A program made the position numbers and the translations under genes. From JAVJSF01 sp040219555 (GTDB lineage Bacteria > Actinomycetota > Thermoleophilia > Miltoncostaeales > Miltoncostaeaceae), in the NCBI GenBank assembly GCA_040219555.1, contig JAVJSF010000014.1, forward strand, positions 1-64,000: a DNA stretch of 64,000 nt. Reading direction: 5' to 3'. This document shows, one piece after another, positions 6,836 to 15,063 of this stretch (within the stretch, counting starts at the first letter, position 1; each line of letters starts with the position of its first letter). Under the pieces are notes generated by a model, which had not been told where the DNA came from, made no database searches, and was given only the letters and a program-made list of their open reading frames with translations.

Positions 6836-8764
6836 CTACCCCGAGGCCACCGGCTCCCTCGAGGCGTCGATGCGCTCGGGCTCCGGGGGGCCGATGGGGA
6901 GGTCCGGGCCGAACGGGTACCGCAGGCACCAGGCCACGATGGCGTCCTGGGCCCCGGTCTCGACCCTGTCGAACTCGACGCCCAGCACGGATGTGCCCTC
7001 GCCTGCGGCCGGCCACACGGCGGCGACCGTGCCCCGGACGCGGACCGCGCCCTCGGCCAGCAGCAGCACGAGGGTCACCCGCTCGCCGGTCCGGTGGGTC
7101 CCCCCGGCCACCAGGCGGGCCCCGCTGGCGCTGAGGTCGCGCACGTGCGCGGGCCACCCGGGCTCCTGGTCGCCCACGCCCATCGTGGCCTCCAGTCGCA
7201 CCGGGAAGCGGTGACTGCGCCGGCGGTGGCGCACCGAGCGCGCCCAGGTGATCACCAGCGCGATCAGGACGAGGTTGGCCACCGCCCACAGGGCGGTCAC
7301 CACCAGGGCGCCCACCCCGAGCTCGCCGGGCAGCGACAGGGCCTGCGCGGCGCCCTGGTAGGCGAGTGCTCCCGCGGTCAGCGCGGCCACCGCCACCGGA
7401 AGCCGAAGCGCCCGGGCCAGGATGGCGCGGTCGTCGCGCGCCCCCTTGGGCGTCACGGTGAAGGCCGAGCGCCGGCCGGGGATGAACGCGGCCAGCGCCG
7501 CCACGTAGGCCTCCATGCGCACGATGGAGTAGCGCTCGGTCTCGAGCATGCGGTAGCGCCCGCGGGTCAGCGCCTTGGATGCCAGCGGGGTCAGCAGCAG
7601 TTGCGGCGCGAAGATGAGCGCGTAGACCAGGGGACCGGCGGCCACCGGAACCAGCCCGGTCACCAGGACCAGCGGCGGCACGAGGAACAGCACCAGGCGC
7701 TGGAAGCCCTCGAGGAAGTGCACGCACGAGGTGGTGTACTCGACCCGCTGGTTCATCGTGAGGCCGCGGCGGCGCAGCGGCAGATCGCGCGCCAGCACCT
7801 CCAGGCAGCCGCGCGCCCAGCGCCCGCGCTGGACGACGTACGCGCCGATCTCCTCCGGCGCGAGCCCGAGGGCCATGACCTCCGGGTGATAGACGGTGCG
7901 CCATCCGCGCGCCTGCAGGTGGATGCTGGTGTGGAAGTCCTCCACCACGGTATCGGTGCGCACCCCGCCCACCTCCATCAGGGCGCTGCGGCGCAGCACC
8001 GAGGGGCAGCCGCACCAGAACGCGGCGTCGTGGCGGTCCTTGCCGCGGCAGACGGCGTCGAAGAAGACGCTCTGGTCGTGGCGCAGCGGATCCACGACGC
8101 CGGGTGAGTGCTGGAAGCCGCGGTTGTAGAAGGTCTGCGGGGCCTGCACCACGGCGACTCGCTCGTCGGCGAAGTATCCGAGCATCCGCTCCAGCAACTC
8201 CGGGCGCGGCACGTGGTCGGCATCGAGCGTGACGACGAACTCGGCGTCCACGTGGGTGAGGGCGTGGTTGAGGTTGCCGGCCTTGGCGTGCAGGCGGGGT
8301 ACCGGGCGCACCAGGTGGCGTGCTCCCAGCTCGGCGCACATCCGCGCGACCCACTCGCGGTCCCCGTCGTCGAGCACCCACACCTCGGGGGCGGGGTCCT
8401 GGCGCACGCGTAGAGCCCCCAGCACCGTCGGGCGCAGCACCTCCTCGTCCTCGTTGTAGGTCGCGATCAGGATCGCCACCCTCCGGCCCGGGAGCGGATC
8501 GGGGCGGGGGCGGTCCGACAGCGCCCAGCATGAGTGCGCCAGCAGCGCCAGCATCAACAGCGCGTAGGTCTCGGCCAGCGCCAGCGGGATGCCCAGCCAC
8601 ATGGACGCCCCGTCCAGGGTGAACCCCCAGCGCCAGCCCAGGTAGACCGCGCCGGCGGCGAGAGCGAGGGGCACCAGCAGCCGGCCGGCGAGGCTCATGC
8701 GCTGGACGGGGGGCCGCGGCGAGCGGCGGCGGGTGGGTGTGCCTGATGCGGGCGGCTGGGACAT
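6836..8764 (-). CDS. Cellulose-synthase-like glycosyltransferase with C-terminal PilZ domain
   Basis: 642 residues. Two N-terminal membrane helices precede a family-2 glycosyltransferase domain with the processive-enzyme residues: the first Asp in LDDGD, DxD in TLDADHV, the catalytic Asp in VVEDFH and the QxxRW motif as QRGRW. More helices follow, then a PilZ domain (about 515-620) with the c-di-GMP-binding RxxxR region (RRRSHRFPVR) and DLSASG. This is the BcsA plan: a membrane polymerase gated by c-di-GMP. The polymer could be cellulose or another beta-glycan. No BcsB, BcsZ or other partner is adjacent. Two diguanylate cyclases lie 2-6 kb away. Confidence 0.88.
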   Translation of the reverse strand: MSQPPASGTPTRRRSPRPPVQRMSLAGRLLVPLALAAGAVYLGWRWGFTLDGASMWLGIPLALAETYALLMLALLAHSCWALSDRPRPDPLPGRRVAILIATYNEDEEVLRPTVLGALRVRQDPAPEVWVLDDGDREWVARMCAELGARHLVRPVPRLHAKAGNLNHALTHVDAEFVVTLDADHVPRPELLERMLGYFADERVAVVQAPQTFYNRGFQHSPGVVDPLRHDQSVFFDAVCRGKDRHDAAFWCGCPSVLRRSALMEVGGVRTDTVVEDFHTSIHLQARGWRTVYHPEVMALGLAPEEIGAYVVQRGRWARGCLEVLARDLPLRRRGLTMNQRVEYTTSCVHFLEGFQRLVLFLVPPLVLVTGLVPVAAGPLVYALIFAPQLLLTPLASKALTRGRYRMLETERYSIVRMEAYVAALAAFIPGRRSAFTVTPKGARDDRAILARALRLPVAVAALTAGALAYQGAAQALSLPGELGVGALVVTALWAVANLVLIALVITWARSVRHRRRSHRFPVRLEATMGVGDQEPGWPAHVRDLSASGARLVAGGTHRTGERVTLVLLLAEGAVRVRGTVAAVWPAAGEGTSVLGVEFDRVETGAQDAIVAWCLRYPFGPDLPIGPPEPERIDASREPVASG

Positions 8765-8795
8765 CACTGCCCTCCGGAGGGTGGCGTACGCAGGT

Positions 8796-8814
8796 TCCCT
8801 TCGGCCGGAAGGGA
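8796..8814. other. Hairpin between BrkB-like gene and glycosyltransferase
   Basis: A 7-bp perfect stem TCCCTTC/GAAGGGA with a five-base loop lies in the 74-bp gap between the two minus-strand genes, about 30 bases before the glycosyltransferase ATG. No T-run follows. It could be a weak terminator after the BrkB-like gene or a leader structure of the glycosyltransferase. Confidence 0.35.
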
Positions 8815-8838
8815 CTGCCGATCCACTCCCGCGCCGCA

Positions 8839-9723
8839 TCACCTGCGCGTGACGAGCCCCCTCAGGAGTGTGCGCACCTTCGTGGCCATCGGCACCGCGT
8901 AGGGATTGTCCGGCGGCTTCGACTCGGCCGCGCGCACCCCGGGCAGCACGGCGGCCACGGCGGCGGTCAGGAGCACCACGATCGCCACGAGGTAGATGAA
9001 GGCGAGGAAGGCGATCACGGCGCCCAGCGATCCGTACACGGCGTTGTAGTTGCCGAAGTTGGCGACGTAGAAGCCGAACGCGTTGGTGAGCGCCCACAGC
9101 CCCACGCCCCCGCCGAGGGCCGCCCGCCATGCGGCCGACCACGGGATCCTCACCGCCGGCACGAACCTCAGCAGCCCCAGCAGGACCAGGAAACCCACCA
9201 CCACGGGGATCAGGATGCCCACCAGGTCGCTGCTGCCGGGGATCCCCAGCCGTGCCAGCAGCTCGTCGTCCGCGACCCGGAGTACCACCGTCACCGCCGC
9301 GGCCCCCAGCAGGACCACCCCGGCGAGGAGCACGAGCAGCAGGTCGATCAGCTTGCCGGTGATGAACGGGCGCTTGCGCCCGGCGCCCATCACCGTGGTC
9401 ATCCCGGTGCGTATGGCGCCCATCACGCCGCTGGCGGTCCAGATGAGGCCCACGATCCCCGCGAGCCCCACGGCGCCCGAGCCCTCGCCGGCCCCGCGCA
9501 GGATCTCCGCGATGTCGGCGGACCCCTCGCTGGTGAGCGGCAGCGCCTCCACCGCGCGGTCGATGAGGTCGTCCAGGCGGTCGCCTCCGAGGATCAGGCC
9601 GGTCATGCCCGCCAGGGCCAGCACCAGCGGCACGAACGACAGCAGCGCGTAGTAGGCGATCGCGGCGGCCGCGCGGGTGCCGCCGGCCGCGATGAACCCG
9701 CGTACCGCGCGCTCCACGAGCAT
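8839..9723 (-). CDS. YihY/BrkB family membrane protein
   Basis: 294 residues with about six membrane helices and family hallmarks: an N-terminal amphipathic segment, AAAAIAYYALLSFVPLVLALAG, and the later FGFYVANFGNYNAVYGSLGAVIAFL, typical of YihY/virulence factor BrkB (once misnamed ribonuclease BN). Molecular function is not firmly established for the family; transport or cell-envelope roles are proposed. Start taken at MLVERAV; a GTG seven codons upstream (VHLWRIK) is equally possible and lies within an imperfect inverted repeat GTGCA...TGCAC (9739-9759). Upstream of the glycosyltransferase on the same strand. Confidence 0.85.
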   Translation of the reverse strand: MLVERAVRGFIAAGGTRAAAAIAYYALLSFVPLVLALAGMTGLILGGDRLDDLIDRAVEALPLTSEGSADIAEILRGAGEGSGAVGLAGIVGLIWTASGVMGAIRTGMTTVMGAGRKRPFITGKLIDLLLVLLAGVVLLGAAAVTVVLRVADDELLARLGIPGSSDLVGILIPVVVGFLVLLGLLRFVPAVRIPWSAAWRAALGGGVGLWALTNAFGFYVANFGNYNAVYGSLGAVIAFLAFIYLVAIVVLLTAAVAAVLPGVRAAESKPPDNPYAVPMATKVRTLLRGLVTRR

Positions 9724-9842
9724 CTTGATGCGCCACAGGTGCACTCCGGAAGGATGCACGACCCGCCCGCCTCCCGCCGCGCCGTGCCCGGGAGGACCCA
9801 GCCCGCCGGGTCCGCGCACGCCGTCCCGGCGCCGGCCGGCGC

Positions 9843-9872
9843 TTGACCGGCGCCCGCCGCGCCCCGTAGCGT
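9843..9872 (+). promoter_or_regulatory. Leaderless promoter of the zinc-ribbon gene
   Basis: TTGACC (9843-9848), 18-bp spacer, TAGCGT (9867-9872), then eight bases to the ATG at 9881. This is the clearest complete -35/-10 pair in the window, and its spacing places the transcription start at or one base before the start codon. Confidence 0.65.
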
Positions 9873-9880
9873 CGCGGGCG

Positions 9881-10159
9881 ATGGTCGACACCCCCGAGCA
9901 GCCCCGGATGCCGGTGTGCCGGATCTGCGGCGAGCGCGTGGTGCGCTCACACCGCGGGACCGGCCACAGCCACGTCTCGCGCCTGGTGGCCGCGTGCGAG
10001 CTGGACGGCGATCACGTCGCGGATCTCGACACCGTCGCGCTGGGCGAGGTGCCCTGTGCGGGCTGCGCCGGCGCGGTGGTCGACCGGGGAGCGGGCTGGG
10101 AGCACGTCGCCCCGGGCCCGGCCGGCCACGAGCCCTCGCCGGTCCACCCGCTGATCTAG
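9881..10159 (+). CDS. Small zinc-ribbon-like protein
   Basis: 92 residues with two CxxC knuckles, CRIC near residue 13 and CAGC near residue 64, plus histidines (SHRGTGHSHVSRL) between them. This suggests one structural Zn site. The C-terminal tail is Pro/His-rich. I do not recognise the family. The ATG sits eight bases after a TAGCGT hexamer with TTGACC 18 bp further upstream, so it is very likely a leaderless gene. Its TAG overlaps the TAG of the convergent diguanylate cyclase gene. Confidence 0.65.
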   Translation: MVDTPEQPRMPVCRICGERVVRSHRGTGHSHVSRLVAACELDGDHVADLDTVALGEVPCAGCAGAVVDRGAGWEHVAPGPAGHEPSPVHPLI

Positions 10160-11850
10160 TCCGCTCGCCCGTCCTCGGTCGAGGACCCGGCCTCCCGGGC
10201 GCCACGGGGCCGCCCTGGCCCTCCGGCGCCGGCCGTTCCGTCCGCGCCGCCCGCCCGGCGCGGGGCCCACGGGGGGCCGGGGCCGGTGGAGGGCGCGTCA
10301 CGGACGGTGTTGCGGCCGGCACGTTTGGCGTCGTACATGGCGGCGTCGGCCGCCTCGAACAGCCCGCGGGCGGACCCCTCGGCGGCGATCGTGGCCACGC
10401 CGGCGGACACGGTGACGGTCCCCGCCACCGGGAAGGGGCGTTCCCCGATGGCCCGCCGGGCCCGCTCGGCGGCCGTGTGGGCCTCGTCGGCACCCGCCTC
10501 GGGGATCAGCCAGGCGAACTCCTCGCCGCCGGTCCGCCCCAGTGTGTCGTCGGTGCGCGTCAGCATCCGCACCCGGGTGGCGAATTCCACCAGCACGCGA
10601 TCGCCGGCGGGGTGCCCGTAGGTGTCGTTGATCCGCTTGAAGCCGTCGAGGTCGAACACCACCAGGCTCAGCGGGCGCCCGTGGCGTGCGGCGCGCCGGC
10701 GCTCGGCCTCGAGGCGCTCGAAGAAGGTGCGCGAGTTGGCGAGACCGGTCAGGGGGTCGCGCATCGCCTGCTGGACCAGGGTGGCACGCGCCTCGGCGTT
10801 GGCGATCGTGAGGCCCACCAGGTCGGCGAAGCGCTGGAGGCTGTCGGCCGCCCCGTCGCGTATGCCGTCACGGTCGCACGTGGTGGCCAGGATGCCGCCC
10901 CACAGGCGGCCGTCCACGCGCACGGGCACCGCGGTGCCGGCGCGGAAGCCGTGGTGCAGCGCGTGGCCACGGACGGGGGCGGTGGCCTCCAGCGCCGCGT
11001 AGTCGGGCACCGTGGCGTACGAGCCGGTGCGGGCGACCGTCGCGAGGCAGCCCGCTCCGCCCAGGGCAAGATGATCCCCCGCCCGGAACTGGTCGCCCGC
11101 CGCGCCCTCCACCACGGCGCCGGCGCCGTCGAAGCGGGCAACCAGTGCGGCGTCCACATCCAGCAGGGACCGGGCCTCCCGGGCCACGAGGCTGTGCACG
11201 TCGCCCGCGCCCCCGGCCACCTCGGCGACCTGGGTGGCGACCCGCCGGAGCGCCGCCTGCTCGGCCTCGAGCGCGCGCACCCGCTGCAGGTTGCGCGTCG
11301 TCTGCACGCGCATGTGGGCGTGGCCCAGGGCCAGCGAGGCGAGGCTCGCCAGGCTCCGGGCCACCGAGCACTCGTGGGCGCGGAAGCGTCGGCGCCCCCC
11401 GAACGAGCAGTACAGCGCGCCCAGGACCGTCGGCTCGGCGCCCGGCCGGGCGCCCACGTCGTGGTGTTCCAGCCGCACCGCGATCAGGGACGCGGCCCGC
11501 AGCTTGTCCACCACCGTCGCCGGGATGCGCGCGTCGGCGCTCGTGTCCTCGATCAGCATGAGCGGATCGCGGTTCTCCCGCTGGGCCTGCCACAGCGGGA
11601 AGCGCGCGGCGGGCCGTCCGGCCGCCCGCTCGATCAGGCCTCGCACGGCCGGATCGCTCTCGGTGGTGTGCACCGAGCCCACGGTGCCGGTGGTCACCTC
11701 GTAGGCGTAGCAGGTGGCCCGTTCGGCGCCGAGCGCCGCCCGGGCCGCATCCGCGATCCGCGCGAGGGCCGCCCCCAGGTCGTCGTCCGGTGTCATGGGC
11801 GCAGCCCCCGGCTCCCGTGCCGGGTGGGCCCCGCCGACCCGCTCCTTCAT
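10156..11850 (-). CDS. Diguanylate cyclase, GAF-GAF-GGDEF
   Basis: 564 residues: two GAF-like sensor domains (roughly 25-185 and 205-355), then a GGDEF domain with active-site GGEEF and an inhibitory RxxD site (RTDD) exactly five residues upstream, so product feedback is expected. DPLTGLANSRTFFERL marks the domain start and FDLDGFKRINDTYGH the metal-binding helix. Soluble, with a disordered Gly/Pro/Ala C-terminus. Makes c-di-GMP from two GTP in response to an unknown GAF ligand. Close paralogue of the cyclase at 13370-14965. ATG at 11850 chosen; another ATG 18 codons in (MTPDDD) is possible. Confidence 0.9.
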   Translation of the reverse strand: MKERVGGAHPAREPGAAPMTPDDDLGAALARIADAARAALGAERATCYAYEVTTGTVGSVHTTESDPAVRGLIERAAGRPAARFPLWQAQRENRDPLMLIEDTSADARIPATVVDKLRAASLIAVRLEHHDVGARPGAEPTVLGALYCSFGGRRRFRAHECSVARSLASLASLALGHAHMRVQTTRNLQRVRALEAEQAALRRVATQVAEVAGGAGDVHSLVAREARSLLDVDAALVARFDGAGAVVEGAAGDQFRAGDHLALGGAGCLATVARTGSYATVPDYAALEATAPVRGHALHHGFRAGTAVPVRVDGRLWGGILATTCDRDGIRDGAADSLQRFADLVGLTIANAEARATLVQQAMRDPLTGLANSRTFFERLEAERRRAARHGRPLSLVVFDLDGFKRINDTYGHPAGDRVLVEFATRVRMLTRTDDTLGRTGGEEFAWLIPEAGADEAHTAAERARRAIGERPFPVAGTVTVSAGVATIAAEGSARGLFEAADAAMYDAKRAGRNTVRDAPSTGPGPPWAPRRAGGADGTAGAGGPGRPRGAREAGSSTEDGRAD

Positions 11851-11980
11851 CCGCGCCGTCCGCGTCGACCGACCACTCGCTCCGACCCCCTGTCGCGGTG
11901 TCGCAGGGTCGGGCCCGGCGAGCGCCGCTCGCAGAATGTCGGCGCCGAGGGGGGTCTGCCACCCCTCGGATGAGTGAGGT

Positions 11981-13315
11981 TCAGCAGATCGCCACCCCGG
12001 GGTCGTTCAGGGCGGCGTCGGCGATCGCGGCGGCCGCGTGGCCGCTGGAGACGGCCCCCTCGATGGAGGGGTGGCGCGTCAGGTCGCCCGCCAGGACCAG
12101 CCCGGGGACGGCTGTGCGCTGATCCGGCAGGCCCGCGCGCACCCCGGGCGTGACCCGGAACTGGGCGTGCGGGTGGTGCACCACCTCCACCAGGCGTCCG
12201 CGCCGGCCCAGGTCGAAGCCCGGCGACCAGCGCTCGATCTGCGCCGAGAGGGCTGCGGCGACGGCCTCGGGCTCCGGCGCCTCCGCAAGCCCGGTGGTGA
12301 CCGTCATGGCGAGCAGCACGTGCGAGCCGGCCACGGCCGGGCGGAGGGTGTTGCTGGTCTGGCACACCAGGTCCACCCGCGCCCCTCCGTCGGCCGGTGC
12401 GCTGTTGAGGATGATCGCGCGACCGCGATAGAGCGGGGTGTCCAGGATGTAGGCCAGGGTGAGCGCGCCGGCCTGCTCGCGCGGCACGGCCGCCGCCGCG
12501 GCGGGGTCGATGGGCTCCAGCAGCCCCGCGGCGGCCGGCGCCGCCACGGCCATCACCACGGCGCGCGAGAGGATCTCGGTGCCGTCCTCCAGTCGCACGC
12601 CCGCGGCGCGGCCGGCGGATGAGGTGATCACGCGCGTCGCCCGTGCCCCCGTGTGGACGCGCCCGCCCCGATGGACCAGTTCCGCGGCGGCGCGCTCGGT
12701 GATCATCCCGTGGCCGTCCACGGGCATCACCGCCGGCCCGCGGGTGAGCATGGCGAACAGGAAGCGGAAGTAGGCCGCGTCGCAACCCAGGGTGCGATCG
12801 AGGGTGATCACGCCGAACAGCGGCCGGAAGAAGCCCTCGATCGACCGCGCCGAGAAGCCGCACCGGGCCAGGTACTCGGCCGCGGTGAGCGCCTGCTCGG
12901 CCCCGTCCAGCAGCTCGTCGGGCGAGCGGCGGGCGACCTCGGCCGCCAGGCGCCCCAGGCGCAGGACATCGCCGGCGCCGAACGGCTCCAGCCCACGCAG
13001 GGCGCGCGGATCGGCCGTCAGGTGCCGCCAGCCGGCCCCGTCGTCCACGACGGCCCCGCGCTCCAGCGGCAGCAACTCGTCGCGGCGGATGCCGATGGCG
13101 TCCAGGAAGGAGCGGGTCTCGGGATAGGCCAGGAACATCGACTGGAAGCCGCGATCCACCGGCAGGCCGTCGTGCCAGACGGTGGCGGCGCGGCCACCGG
13201 TGGTCGGCTCGGCCTCGACCACGACCACCCGTCGCCCGGCCGTCGCCAGGCGATGGGCGGCGCTGAGGCCGGCGAGGCCGGCACCCACCACCACGCAATC
13301 GGCCGTCTCGGTCAT
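11981..13315 (-). CDS. FAD-dependent amine-oxidase/desaturase family enzyme
   Basis: 444 residues. The N-terminal dinucleotide-binding fold is VVVGAGLAGLSAAHRL, followed by EAEPTTGGRAAT, the GGR-type FAD contact of the phytoene desaturase/protoporphyrinogen oxidase superfamily. A C-terminal FAD motif reads GLVLAGDLTRHPSIEGAVSSG. Substrate unknown; carotenoid-type desaturases and uncharacterised NAD(P)/FAD proteins both fit. AGGAGG lies eight bases before the ATG and fixes the start. It sits alone between two paralogous diguanylate cyclases on the same strand; no functional link is evident. Confidence 0.85.
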   Translation of the reverse strand: MTETADCVVVGAGLAGLSAAHRLATAGRRVVVVEAEPTTGGRAATVWHDGLPVDRGFQSMFLAYPETRSFLDAIGIRRDELLPLERGAVVDDGAGWRHLTADPRALRGLEPFGAGDVLRLGRLAAEVARRSPDELLDGAEQALTAAEYLARCGFSARSIEGFFRPLFGVITLDRTLGCDAAYFRFLFAMLTRGPAVMPVDGHGMITERAAAELVHRGGRVHTGARATRVITSSAGRAAGVRLEDGTEILSRAVVMAVAAPAAAGLLEPIDPAAAAAVPREQAGALTLAYILDTPLYRGRAIILNSAPADGGARVDLVCQTSNTLRPAVAGSHVLLAMTVTTGLAEAPEPEAVAAALSAQIERWSPGFDLGRRGRLVEVVHHPHAQFRVTPGVRAGLPDQRTAVPGLVLAGDLTRHPSIEGAVSSGHAAAAIADAALNDPGVAIC

Positions 13316-13369
13316 CCCACGCCTCCTGATCGTCGGGCGGGCCCGGCCGGCCGCCGCCCCCGCCACGCA

Positions 13370-14965
13370 TCATGCACGCCGCGGCCCGTCCCCGGTCCCG
13401 CGGGGCCGGTCGCGCTCCGAGGCCACGCAGCGGTCGCGGCCGGTGGCCTTGGCACGGTAGAGCGCGGTGTCCGCCGCAGCGAACAGGTGCCGCGGCGACC
13501 CGCCGTCCGCGAGGGCGGCGACGCCTGCGGAGAGGGTCACGTGGCCGACGCCCGGGAACGGCTCGGCGCCTACGGCCTCCCGCGCCCGCTCGGCGGCGAT
13601 CAGCGCGGCGTCGAGGCCGGTGTCGGGCATCAGCCAGGCGAACTCCTCGCCGCCGATGCGCCCCAGCAGGTCCGAGCCGCGGGCCACGGCGTCCAGGCGC
13701 CGGGCCGTCTCCACCAGCACCGCGTCGCCGGCCAGGTGGCCATGGGCATCGTTGACGCGCTTGAAGTGGTCCAGGTCGATCATCACCAGCGCCAGGGGGC
13801 CGCGGCCCCGTTCGGCTCGCAGCGTCTCGTCCTCCAGGCGGTCGAAGAAGGTGCGGTGGTTGGCCAGTCCGGTCAGGGCGTCCTGGGTCGAGCGCTCCAC
13901 CAGGCGCGTCCGCGACTCGGCGTTGCTGGTGGCCAGCCCCACCAGGTCGGCGAAGTGCTGCAGGCGCTCTCGCCCGTCGGCATCGATGCTGTGCGCCCGG
14001 TCGAATCCGGCCACCAGGACCCCCCATACGCGCCCCTCGGCGCGGATGGGCGCCGCCGCCGCCGAGCGGGCGCCGGCGCGCAGGCGCTGCGCCCCCTCCG
14101 GCGCGTCGGACTCCAGCAGGTCGTAGTCGTCCACCGCCACCGGCCGGTGCCCGGCGAGCGCGCCGTGCAGCACGCCGCCCTCCACCACGGGCAACTCGGT
14201 GCCCAGGCGGTCGCTGTCGCCGAACCCGCTCACCACCCGCGCCACCTCCCCGTAGCCGCGGGCAACGATCGCCGAGGTCGCCCCCAGCAGTCCGCAGGCC
14301 TCCTCGGCCGCCACGTCGTAGACGGCCTGGACACTCCCCTCGGACATGGCGACCCTCGTGGCCACCCTCAGCAGGGCCGCCTGCTCGGCCTCGATGGCGG
14401 CGAGTCGCGCGAGGTTGGCCGAGGCCGCCCGTTGCAGGTGCGTGTTGGCCAGCGCCAGCGAGGCCAGGGTCCCCAGGCCCGCCAGCGTGGCGCGCTCGGA
14501 ATCCCCGAAGCGACGTGGGCCCGCGAAGCTCACGAAGAGCGCCCCCAGCGGCCGGCGCCCGTCGGCGTCGGCCACCGACGCGTGGTCCAGCCGCACGCCC
14601 ATCAGGCTCTCCACCCCGACGGTCGCCGCCAGGGTGCGGGGGACGCGCGGGTCGGTGGAGAGGTCCTCCACGGTCAGGAGACCGTCCGGTGCGCGATCCA
14701 GCAGGCGCGTCATGGGCAACTCGCCGCGGTCGCGCCCCAGGGTCTGCTCGATCGCCTCGCGCCGTCCGGGGTCCACCTCGGTGGTGTAGAGGGTGGTCAC
14801 CAGTCCCGAATCGGGCGCGCAGGCATAACACGTCGCCCGCAGGGCGCCCAGGGCGGTCTGGGCCGAAGCCGCGATCTGCTGGAGCGCGGCGCCCAGATCG
14901 ACGGCGGCATCCAGCAGGACGGCGGCGTCCAGGGTGTGCCGAGAGGTGTTCGACGGGATCGTCAC
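13370..14965 (-). CDS. Diguanylate cyclase, GAF-GAF-GGDEF (paralogue)
   Basis: 531 residues with the same plan as the cyclase at 10156-11850: GAF1 with ATCYACAPDSG, GAF2, then GGDEF with GGEEF and an RxxD I-site (RGSD) five residues before it. Domain start DALTGLANHRTFFDRLEDE and metal helix IDLDHFKRVNDAHGH are intact, so it should be active and feedback-inhibited. GTG start chosen because a TACGAT hexamer ends six bases upstream (leaderless). The two paralogues share extended similarity in the sensor half, implying tandem duplication followed by insertion or retention of the FAD enzyme. Confidence 0.9.
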   Translation of the reverse strand: MTIPSNTSRHTLDAAVLLDAAVDLGAALQQIAASAQTALGALRATCYACAPDSGLVTTLYTTEVDPGRREAIEQTLGRDRGELPMTRLLDRAPDGLLTVEDLSTDPRVPRTLAATVGVESLMGVRLDHASVADADGRRPLGALFVSFAGPRRFGDSERATLAGLGTLASLALANTHLQRAASANLARLAAIEAEQAALLRVATRVAMSEGSVQAVYDVAAEEACGLLGATSAIVARGYGEVARVVSGFGDSDRLGTELPVVEGGVLHGALAGHRPVAVDDYDLLESDAPEGAQRLRAGARSAAAAPIRAEGRVWGVLVAGFDRAHSIDADGRERLQHFADLVGLATSNAESRTRLVERSTQDALTGLANHRTFFDRLEDETLRAERGRGPLALVMIDLDHFKRVNDAHGHLAGDAVLVETARRLDAVARGSDLLGRIGGEEFAWLMPDTGLDAALIAAERAREAVGAEPFPGVGHVTLSAGVAALADGGSPRHLFAAADTALYRAKATGRDRCVASERDRPRGTGDGPRRA

Positions 14966-14971
14966 CGGGCG

Positions 14972-14977
14972 ATCGTA
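14972..14977 (-). promoter_or_regulatory. Leaderless -10 of GGDEF paralogue
   Basis: TACGAT on the minus strand, six bases before the GTG at 14965. This supports the GTG as both transcription and translation start. No clear -35 is visible. Confidence 0.5.
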
Positions 14978-15063
14978 CGACGGGAGGGGGACTCCCACAC
15001 CATCCGTGGGGTGGGGAGGGGAGATGCCCGGTCCGCCCCCGGTCCGCCTCCCCGGGGGCGGCC

